Below, in pieces: positions 18,108-25,443 of a DNA stretch of 54,298 nt (positions within the stretch are counted from its first letter, which is position 1; each line of letters begins with the position of its first letter). Below the pieces are notes generated by a model. It made no database searches. It saw only the letters and a list, made by a program, of their open reading frames with translations, and was not told the origin of the DNA. Made by a program: the position numbers and the translations under genes. Source of the stretch: Xanthomonas dyei (lineage in GTDB: Bacteria > Pseudomonadota > Gammaproteobacteria > Xanthomonadales > Xanthomonadaceae). The stretch spans positions 1 to 54,298 of the forward strand of contig NZ_MDEE01000034.1 of the NCBI RefSeq assembly GCF_002939865.1. The letters are read 5' to 3'.

Positions 18108-19079
18108 ATGGCAAATTCCGGTACTCCCTGGTTCAACGCAGCCCGCCTCAAGACGCGCCAACTGCTGCTGTTGCTACATCTGCACGAACAACGCTCGGTA
18201 TTGCGTGCGGCCGAGGCCGCCAGCATGACCCAGCCGGCCGCCTCCAAGCTGCTGGCCGAGATGGAAGACATGCTGGGGGTGAAATTGTTCGAGCGGCATG
18301 CCCGCGGCGTGGAGCCCACCTGGTACGGCCATGTGCTGATCCGGCGTGCCCGTGCGGCGATGTCGGAGATCGGCCGGGCGCAGGAAGAAATCGCCGCGTT
18401 GCGGGCCGGCCGCATGGGTCAGGCCTCGATCGGGACCGTGGTCAATCCAGGCACCAATCTGGTGCCGCAGGCGATTGCCGAGGTCAAGCGCGAGTTTCCG
18501 GACATCCTGGTGCGGGTGGAGATGGACTACAGCCGCCCGCTCGTTGCCAAGTTGCTGGATGGTCAGCTGGACATCGTGATCGGCCGCATCCTGGGCCCGG
18601 AAGGCGTGGGCGAACTGGAGTTCGAGCCGCTGGCCGATGAGCCGCATTCGGTGATCGCCCGTGCCGGCCACCCGCTGGCCAGCCGGGTCGGCCTGCAGCA
18701 TGCGGACCTGGTGCGGTATGGCTGGATCCTGCCGCCGGCCGACAGCGTGCTGCGTGCGCGGCTGGATTCAATGTTCATGGAGCACGGCGTGCAGACGCCG
18801 ACCAACGCCATCGAAACCTCGTCGTTGCCGGTGACCTCCACCCTGTTGCGCGGCACCGACATGCTGACCGCGCTGCCGGTGGAATCGGTGGCGCCGCTGA
18901 TCCAGGCCAAGTTGCTGACCGTGCTGCCGATCGAGCTGGGGGTGCGGATGGAGTCGTTCGGCATCATCCGTCGGCGCGATTACATCCTGCCGCCGGGCGC
19001 CGAGCGCATCCTGCAAGCGCTGCGGACCACCGCGCGCCGCTTGTACCCCGGTCTGCGCGGGCCGGAATCCCTTGGCTAG
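18108..19079 (+). CDS. LysR-family regulator, putative controller of the dgo and xyloglucan genes
   Basis: A 323-residue LysR regulator. The helix-turn-helix lies around residues 15-70 (LKTRQLLLLLHLHEQRSVLR, then MTQPAASKLLAEMEDMLGVK), and the effector domain around 95-305. It resembles the GbpR-like LysR group linked to galactose, arabinose and fucose responses in other bacteria; this is a weak recollection, not a search result. It sits between the divergent dgo operon and the first TonB receptor, and a shared two-part LysR box precedes all three transcription units. ATG at 18108 is chosen because a GTG at 18042 (with GGGGAG upstream) would put the operator inside the coding region; that alternative adds 22 residues. 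Confidence 0.88.
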   Translation: MANSGTPWFNAARLKTRQLLLLLHLHEQRSVLRAAEAASMTQPAASKLLAEMEDMLGVKLFERHARGVEPTWYGHVLIRRARAAMSEIGRAQEEIAALRAGRMGQASIGTVVNPGTNLVPQAIAEVKREFPDILVRVEMDYSRPLVAKLLDGQLDIVIGRILGPEGVGELEFEPLADEPHSVIARAGHPLASRVGLQHADLVRYGWILPPADSVLRARLDSMFMEHGVQTPTNAIETSSLPVTSTLLRGTDMLTALPVESVAPLIQAKLLTVLPIELGVRMESFGIIRRRDYILPPGAERILQALRTTARRLYPGLRGPESLG

Positions 19080-19096
19080 CGGGCTCTTCCATTTGT

Positions 19097-19167
19097 ATTC
19101 CCTGGGGTAATACCAGTCCGTGAATTTTTCATTGGCTGACGCTAGACCGTGCGCCTATATCTGTGCG
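19097..19167 (+). promoter_or_regulatory. Two-part LysR-type operator and putative promoter of TonB receptor 1
   Basis: ATTC-CCTGGGG-TAAT, A, 9 bp, GAATTTTTCATTGG (19122-19135). It is followed by TTGGCT and, 18 bp later, TATATC, a possible -35/-10 pair. That would give a leader of about 165 nt before the ATG at 19337. The leader has a GGCGGC-CAA-GCCGCC hairpin and ends in CGTCCTGGGAGGGA, a string also preceding TonB receptor 2. Confidence 0.55.
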
Positions 19168-19336
19168 CCAGATCGCACGCTGAAGCGCACGTGAAGTCGG
19201 GCAGGTGATCGGCGGCCAAGCCGCCATGTAAGTAACGGTGAAGACCGGCATCAGCGCCTGTCTCACCTGATCACGCGGGGCGTCTTGCGCCGCGACAACC
19301 AGTCTTCAGTCGTCTTGCGTCCTGGGAGGGATTCAG

Positions 19337-22270
19337 ATGTCCAAGTTTTCAAGCCATGCCTCGGCAGGTACGGGCGTGCGCGCCCGTCGTCTGCAACATC
19401 TGCGTCATTCCGCCATGGCCGTCAGCATCGGCGTATTGCTTGCCGCACCGGTGTACGCGCAACAGGCGCAATCGTCGCCGGGCGCTGTGTCGAACAAGGC
19501 CGACGCCAGCGCCGTGGATCTGGATACGGTGGAGGTGCGCGGTGTGCGCGCCAGCCTGATCAAGTCGCAGGTGATCAAGCGCGACTCTACCCAGATCGTG
19601 GATTCGGTCAGCGCCGAAGACATCGGTGCGCTGCCCGACCGCAGCGTCACCGAAACCTTGCAGCGCGTCAGCGGCGTGACCATCGACCACTTTGCGGCGC
19701 GCAGCGACCCGGACCACTTTTCGGCCGAAGGCAGTGGCGTGATGATCCGAGGCCTGACCCAGGTGCGCGGCGAACTCAATGGCCGCGATATCTTCAGCGC
19801 CGCCAGCGGCCGTGGCTTGAGCTTTGAAGACGTACCGGCCGAGTTGATGGCCGGCGTGGACGTGTACAAGAATCCCTCGGCAGAAATCATCGAAGGCGGT
19901 CTGGGCGGCACGGTCAACCTGCGCACGCGCATGCCGTTCGACAACCCGGGGCGCATCGTCGGCGGCAATATCGACGTCAACTACGGCGACATGAGCAAGA
20001 AGTACAAGCCGTCGGCGTCGTTCCTGTTCAGCGATCGCTGGCAGACCGGCGTCGGCGAAATGGGCTTCATGATCGATATCGCCCATTCGGAACTGGCGAC
20101 GCGCTCGGACGGCATCCAGGTGGAGCCGTATGTGCGGCGCACCGACGACGCGGTACTGGCCGGCAGCGGGCGCAGCGAGGTGTATGTGCCCGGTGGCGTC
20201 AACTGGCGTCAGCTGGATTTCGAACGCAAGCGCGACGGGATTGCCGCAGCGTTCCAGTGGAAGCCCAGCGACCAGACCGAGATCTACGCCCAATACCTGC
20301 GCTCGCGTTACAAGATGAACTGGCAGGAGCGCGCGGCGTTCTTCAACGACAGCAACAACAGCATCAGCCCGGCGCCCGGCACCACCTTCGAGTACGACCA
20401 GGACGGTGTCTTCCAGCGCGGCTCGCCGGTGTCCAATTCCTGGCGCGGCGCGCTGACCGGCGATGGCGTGCGCTTCAATACCGACAACCGCTACTCCGAT
20501 CAGCAGACCACCACCTCTGACCTGTCGGTGGGCTTCAGCCACTATTTCAACGACAACCTGCAGATCAAGGGCGATGTGCAGCTGGTGCAGTCGGAGAACG
20601 ACCAGCTCGACTTCACCGTGTTCAGTGCGACCTATCTGCCTGGCTTGACCTATGACGTGTCGGGCAAGTATCCGACCGTGCAGATCGCCAACCAGGGCTT
20701 TACCCAGGACCCGTCCAATTATTTCTGGGCGGCGGCGATGGATCACCTGGGCAAGAACCGCGGACGTCAGCTGTCCACCCGCGTGGACCTGGAATACACC
20801 TTCCAGGACAGCAGCTGGCTGCGCTTCATGCGCTTTGGCATGCGCGCCACCGACCGCAACCAGACCAACAAGAACTCCGGGTACAACTGGGGCGTGTTGT
20901 CGGACAACTGGGCGGCGATTCCCGGCAGCAGTAACGGCCTGGCGACCATGTCGCAATACCTGCCCGACGAGTCGTCGCGGTTCACCTTCTCCGATTTCTT
21001 CCGTGGCGGCGTGAACGTGCCCACCACGCTGGTGGTCCCCAACGGTGGGCTGGTCAAGAATTACCGGCGCGCGTCGGATCTGCTGCAACAGCAGATCGTG
21101 GCCTTGCGTGGCTACGGCTGGGCGCCGGATACCTATCAGCCGCAGGACACCAATCGGCAGTTCGAGCGCACCCAGGCCGCGTATGCGGCGCTGTACTTCG
21201 GCAACGACGAGGCGTGGGGCGTGCCGGTGGACGGCAATATCGGCGTGCGCATCGTGCAGACCAAGACCCAGGCCGAAGGCTTCGGTCAGTTTCAGAATCT
21301 GTCCGGGTTGAACGTGTCGCCGGAGCTGCAGGCCCGTTACACCGGCCAGTATTTCGACAACAACTCCCAGGGCAGCTACACCAATGTGCTGCCCAGCTTG
21401 AACATGCGCTTCCGCTTCACCGACACCTTGCAGTGGCGTATCGCTGCGTCCAAGGCGATGGCGCGCCCGGATTACACCCAGTTGCAGCCGTACGTGCTGC
21501 TCAACGTGGAAACCGACGACGCCGGCAATGCGACCAACTTCGTCGGCACTGCGGGCAACCCGACCCTCAAGCCGATGACCGCCAACCAGTTCGATACGGC
21601 GCTGGAGTGGTACTTCGACAGCAGCGACATGCTGTACACCACGCTGTTCTACAAAAAGGTCAAGGATTACTTCTCCACCCAGACCCGCAGCGAGACTTAC
21701 GACAACCGCGAGTGGCTGGTGACCCGGCCGTACAACACCGACGAAGGCACCATCCGCGGCGCCGAAGTGGGCTACACGCAGTTCTTCGACGAACTGCCGG
21801 GCTGGATGAGCGGCTTCGGCATCAATGCCAACTTCACCTTCGTCGACAGCAAGGGCGGCGCCAATACCGCCATCGACCCGTACACCCGCACCACGGTGAC
21901 CGGCGTCGAGCTGCCGCTGGAGGGCTTGTCGCGGCGCAGCTACAACCTGGCCGGCATCTACGAGAAGGGCCCGCTGTCGCTGCGCCTGGCCTACAACTGG
22001 CGCTCGCGCTATCTGCTGACCACCAGCGACGCGGCCACCCGGCTGCCGACCTGGGCCGACGACTACGGCCAGCTCGACGGCTCGTTCTTCTACCGCTTCA
22101 ACGACCATCTGCAGCTGGGCGTGCAGGCCAACAACCTGACCAACACCGTGACCAAGGTGCTGATGGGTCCGACCTCGTACGCGGATGGCGAAGTAGACCC
22201 GCGCCTGTACACGCGCTCGTCCTTCGTCAACGACCGCCGCTATTCGCTGGTGCTGCGTATGAACTGGTAA
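19337..22270 (+). CDS. TonB-dependent receptor 1 of the xyloglucan locus
   Basis: A 977-residue outer-membrane transporter. A signal peptide ends near VYAQQ (about residue 35). The TonB box region and plug follow: VEVRGVRASLIKSQ, then DSVSAEDIGALPDRSVTETL, QRVSGVTI and NGRDIFSA. The barrel ends with an aromatic C-terminal RMNW, typical for Bam recognition. Such receptors import oligosaccharides too large for porins, here probably xyloglucan fragments. GGGAGG lies 8 bp before the start. Closest paralogue in the window: receptor 2, with the same plug motifs. Two hairpins follow the stop, so it may be a separate transcript. Confidence 0.92.
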   Translation: MSKFSSHASAGTGVRARRLQHLRHSAMAVSIGVLLAAPVYAQQAQSSPGAVSNKADASAVDLDTVEVRGVRASLIKSQVIKRDSTQIVDSVSAEDIGALPDRSVTETLQRVSGVTIDHFAARSDPDHFSAEGSGVMIRGLTQVRGELNGRDIFSAASGRGLSFEDVPAELMAGVDVYKNPSAEIIEGGLGGTVNLRTRMPFDNPGRIVGGNIDVNYGDMSKKYKPSASFLFSDRWQTGVGEMGFMIDIAHSELATRSDGIQVEPYVRRTDDAVLAGSGRSEVYVPGGVNWRQLDFERKRDGIAAAFQWKPSDQTEIYAQYLRSRYKMNWQERAAFFNDSNNSISPAPGTTFEYDQDGVFQRGSPVSNSWRGALTGDGVRFNTDNRYSDQQTTTSDLSVGFSHYFNDNLQIKGDVQLVQSENDQLDFTVFSATYLPGLTYDVSGKYPTVQIANQGFTQDPSNYFWAAAMDHLGKNRGRQLSTRVDLEYTFQDSSWLRFMRFGMRATDRNQTNKNSGYNWGVLSDNWAAIPGSSNGLATMSQYLPDESSRFTFSDFFRGGVNVPTTLVVPNGGLVKNYRRASDLLQQQIVALRGYGWAPDTYQPQDTNRQFERTQAAYAALYFGNDEAWGVPVDGNIGVRIVQTKTQAEGFGQFQNLSGLNVSPELQARYTGQYFDNNSQGSYTNVLPSLNMRFRFTDTLQWRIAASKAMARPDYTQLQPYVLLNVETDDAGNATNFVGTAGNPTLKPMTANQFDTALEWYFDSSDMLYTTLFYKKVKDYFSTQTRSETYDNREWLVTRPYNTDEGTIRGAEVGYTQFFDELPGWMSGFGINANFTFVDSKGGANTAIDPYTRTTVTGVELPLEGLSRRSYNLAGIYEKGPLSLRLAYNWRSRYLLTTSDAATRLPTWADDYGQLDGSFFYRFNDHLQLGVQANNLTNTVTKVLMGPTSYADGEVDPRLYTRSSFVNDRRYSLVLRMNW

Positions 22271-22286
22271 GTGCGACCGGTCACGT

Positions 22287-22370
22287 TTCGACTGTGCGTT
22301 GATCTGCACAGTCGAGCTCGTCGGTGAGGGTCCGGTAGCCCGGTCGGTAATGCCGGAGCTACCGGGTTTG
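22287..22370 (+). terminator. Two hairpins after TonB receptor 1
   Basis: First hairpin: CGACTGTGC, loop, GCACAGTCG. Second: CCGGTAGC (22332-22339) pairing with GCTACCGG (22358-22365), with a second inner stem, followed by GTTTG. Together they probably end the receptor 1 transcript just before the receptor 2 operator at 22382. Confidence 0.6.
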
Positions 22371-22381
22371 CCGTGCTTGCT

Positions 22382-22420
22382 ATAGTTTTAACGAATACCT
22401 TTCCAGGAATATTTCATTGG
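22382..22420 (+). promoter_or_regulatory. Two-part LysR-type operator of TonB receptor 2
   Basis: ATAG-TTTTAAC-GAAT, A, 9 bp, GAATATTTCATTGG (22407-22420). The left half is degenerate (ATAG for ATTC), but the T-N11-A layout and spacing equal those at 19097 and 18088. TATGCT about 20 bp downstream could be a -10 element. Confidence 0.55.
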
Positions 22421-22602
22421 TGTGGCATGACGGCCGCGCCCTATGCTCCCGCCGCAGCCGCAGGTCTGCCCGCCAGGGCGACCGCGTATCCGCGCCTCCG
22501 GTCTTGCCGGGCGGCGGATGCGGGCCAGCAACAACGACGGGCAGGGCGTTCGCGCACCGGCCCGCTAAAACGAGTCGTACATGCGTCCTGGGAGGGAGCA
22601 CC

Positions 22603-25323
22603 ATGTCAGTGCAACATCGCCATATTCCGGCAGGCCGGGCTGTGGGCCAGCGTTCGATCCGTGATTTCCGCCGCTCGGTGATGGCCATCAGTGTGGCCAC
22701 GCTGCTCAGCGCGCAGGCCTATGCGCAGGATGCGACCACCCCTGCCGCGCCCGCCTCGGACGCCACCACCCAGCAGCTGGACACCGTGCAGGTCACCGGC
22801 ACGCGCAGCAGCGTCACCAAGGCGCAGCTGGTCAAGCAGAACGCCGAACAGATCGTCGATTCGATCGTCGCCGAAGACATCGGCAAGCTGCCCGACAACA
22901 ACGTTGCCGAGGCGCTGCAGCGCATCTCCGGCATCCAGATCACCCGCAACTATGGCGAAGGCAGCTCGATCGCTATCCGTGGTCTGACCCAGGTGCGCAC
23001 CGAGCTCAATGGCCGTGACATCTTCACCGCCAACGACGGCCGCGGCCTGAGCTTCGAAGACGTGTCGGCCGAGTTGCTCGGCGGCGTCAACGTGTACAAG
23101 AACCCGTCTGCCGACATGATCGAAGGCGGCCTGGGCGGCACCGTCGACCTGCGCACGCGTCTGCCATTCGATTACGACGGCCGCAAGATCGCCGGCAGCG
23201 TGCAGTACAACTATTACGACCTCGCGGACGACGGCAAGCCGGCGTTCTCTGGCCTGTTCAGCGATCGCTGGCAGACCGGCATCGGCGAGATCGGCATCCT
23301 GGTGAACTACTCGCAGCAAAAGAGCCCGTTCCGCCAGGACACCATTTCGATCGAGCCGTGGTACACCCAGACCGATCTGCCGGGCTATGAAGGCCAGCAG
23401 ATCTCGGTGCCGCACGGCGCCGGCATCAACACCACCGTCGGTGAGCGCGAGCGCAAGACCGGCGCGTTTGCGATGCAGTGGCGCCCGAACGATGCGGTCG
23501 AGGTCTATACGCAGGTGCTGCGTTCGGATTACGACTTCAGCTGGCACGACTATTCGTTCTTCGCGCTGACCGGCGCCAACCCGATGCAGGGCCTGCCCGG
23601 CATCCAGGTCAACAGCCGCAACGAGTTCGTCAACGGCTCGTTCCAGAACGTGCCGACCGAATCCAACACCAGCCTTACCGAGCGGCATTCGGTGACCACC
23701 GATTACTCGCTGGGCGCCAAGTGGACGGTCAACGAAAAGCTGACCCTGAGCACCGACTTCCAGTATGTCGATGCCACCACCACCGGCACGCGCTACATCC
23801 TGTCCACCGGTCAGGCCACCAGCCCGCAGTTCAATGTCGATTTCCGCGGCGATCTGCCGCGCTTGTCGGTGACCGATTCCAGCGGTGCGGAAGGCTATCT
23901 GGCCGACGTCAACAACTACAGCGGTTGGCGCTATCACCTGGACAACAAGGACGACAACACCGGCACCGAGTTCGCCTGGCGCTCCGATATGGATCTGGCG
24001 TTCGACAGCGACTTCGTGCGCAGCTTCAAGGCCGGTGTGCGTTACACCGACCGCGATGCCGAGACCAAGGGCAATATCTATCGCTTCATGTGCATCAACA
24101 ATTGCGCAGGCGCGCCGTTCTCGCAGTACCCCAGCGTGGGCGTGGTGACCAATCCGATCACCGATTTCTTCCGTGGTCAGAGCCACGCCTTCGGGCCGAC
24201 CCTGACCGCATCGGATGCGGCAGTGGCGAACTATCAGCAGACCTTGGCCACCTTCGGTGCCAGCCCGCTGGAATTTGCGCCCAACAACATCAACACGCAG
24301 ACCGAGAAGACCTACGCGGCATACGGCGTGCTGCGCTTCGGCGTGGATGGCGACATCCCGTTCGACGGCAACATCGGCGTGCGCGTGGTGCGGACCGAAG
24401 TCGGCTCGCAGGGCGTGCGTACCGGCACCGACGCCGAAGGCGGCGGTCTGATTCCGGTCGATGCGCAGCAGACCTACACCGACGTGCTGCCCAGCTTGAA
24501 CCTGCGTTGGATGCTGAGCGACCAGCTGCAGTGGCGTTTTGCGGCCTCGCGCGGCATTTCGCGCCCGACCTTCGACCGCCTCAATCCGAACCTGAGCCTG
24601 AGCACCGGCACCTCCAATGGCGCGTCGACCTTCACCGGCAACGCGGGTAACCCGAACCTGGAAGCGGTCAAGGCCGACCAGTTCGACACCGCGCTGGAGT
24701 GGTACTTCGGCCAGGGCTCGATGATGTACGGCACCCTGTTCTACAAGAAGGTGGAAGGCTTCATCGCCAACGCCGTCTTCAACGAGGTGTACGACGGCCA
24801 GGTGTGGCAGATCACCCGTCCGGTCAATGGCGACTCGGGCAAGATCCGCGGCGCGGAACTGGGCTACACGCAGTTCTTCGACTTCCTGCCGGGCTGGTTG
24901 AGCGGCTTCGGCCTGCAGACCAACTACACCTACGTCGACAGCGAGGCCCCGAGCCCGACTGCCACCGACACCAACGGCCAGTCGTTGACGGTGCCGCTGG
25001 AAGGCTTGTCCAAGAACAGCTACAACGCGATCCTCAGCTACGAAACGTCGCGCTTCCAGGGCCGTGTGGCCTACAACTGGCGCAGCGACTGGCTGGTGAC
25101 CACCGCAGGCAACGGCACCGGCAATCTGCCGGTCTACAACAAGGGCTTCGGCCAGCTGGATGCCTCGCTTCGTTACAACATCAATGCTGTGTGGTCGATT
25201 TCGCTGGACGGCGTGAATCTGCTCGATACCCGTCGCGAAAGCTACCTGGGTAACGAGTCGCGCTACCGCGACTTTGTGATCAACGATCGTCGGTATGGCC
25301 TGACGTTGCGGGCCAGCCTGTAG
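22603..25323 (+). CDS. TonB-dependent receptor 2 of the xyloglucan locus
   Basis: A 906-residue outer-membrane receptor. The signal peptide ends at AYAQ. The TonB-box-like LDTVQVTGTRSSVTKAQ is followed by the plug (DSIVAEDIGKLPDNNVAEAL, RISGIQITRNYGEGSSIAIRG). The barrel closes with YGLTLRASL. It is closely similar to receptor 1 in the plug and in late barrel strands (GYTQFFDFLPGWLSGFG against GYTQFFDELPGWMSGFG), so the pair arose by tandem duplication; the middle of the barrel has diverged, suggesting different ligands. The start is set by GGGAGG and the signal peptide; a longer frame upstream is not coding. A strong terminator follows at 25348. Confidence 0.93.
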   Translation: MSVQHRHIPAGRAVGQRSIRDFRRSVMAISVATLLSAQAYAQDATTPAAPASDATTQQLDTVQVTGTRSSVTKAQLVKQNAEQIVDSIVAEDIGKLPDNNVAEALQRISGIQITRNYGEGSSIAIRGLTQVRTELNGRDIFTANDGRGLSFEDVSAELLGGVNVYKNPSADMIEGGLGGTVDLRTRLPFDYDGRKIAGSVQYNYYDLADDGKPAFSGLFSDRWQTGIGEIGILVNYSQQKSPFRQDTISIEPWYTQTDLPGYEGQQISVPHGAGINTTVGERERKTGAFAMQWRPNDAVEVYTQVLRSDYDFSWHDYSFFALTGANPMQGLPGIQVNSRNEFVNGSFQNVPTESNTSLTERHSVTTDYSLGAKWTVNEKLTLSTDFQYVDATTTGTRYILSTGQATSPQFNVDFRGDLPRLSVTDSSGAEGYLADVNNYSGWRYHLDNKDDNTGTEFAWRSDMDLAFDSDFVRSFKAGVRYTDRDAETKGNIYRFMCINNCAGAPFSQYPSVGVVTNPITDFFRGQSHAFGPTLTASDAAVANYQQTLATFGASPLEFAPNNINTQTEKTYAAYGVLRFGVDGDIPFDGNIGVRVVRTEVGSQGVRTGTDAEGGGLIPVDAQQTYTDVLPSLNLRWMLSDQLQWRFAASRGISRPTFDRLNPNLSLSTGTSNGASTFTGNAGNPNLEAVKADQFDTALEWYFGQGSMMYGTLFYKKVEGFIANAVFNEVYDGQVWQITRPVNGDSGKIRGAELGYTQFFDFLPGWLSGFGLQTNYTYVDSEAPSPTATDTNGQSLTVPLEGLSKNSYNAILSYETSRFQGRVAYNWRSDWLVTTAGNGTGNLPVYNKGFGQLDASLRYNINAVWSISLDGVNLLDTRRESYLGNESRYRDFVINDRRYGLTLRASL

Positions 25324-25347
25324 AACGCGCCGTAGGAAGTGCGTCTC

Positions 25348-25391
25348 CGGTCCGGCGAGCTGTGCAGGCAGCTCGTTGGACCGGTGTTTTT
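25348..25391 (+). terminator. Rho-independent terminator after TonB receptor 2
   Basis: CGGTCC-GG-CGAGCTG, loop TGCAGG, CAGCTCG-TT-GGACCG forms a 15-bp stem (two G-U pairs), followed after three bases by TTTTT. It lies 25 bp past the receptor stop and ahead of the GH74 gene, so the hydrolase genes need read-through or their own promoter. Confidence 0.85.
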
Positions 25392-25443
25392 CCTATCGAT
25401 GGCGCTGCCGTCGATCGCGAAGGGAGCCGGAGGAATGATCGCC

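Noticed and set aside
19349..22309. A 986-codon minus-strand frame opposite TonB receptor 1
   Set aside because: Codon-bias shadow; no recognisable motif, while the plus strand encodes a complete receptor.
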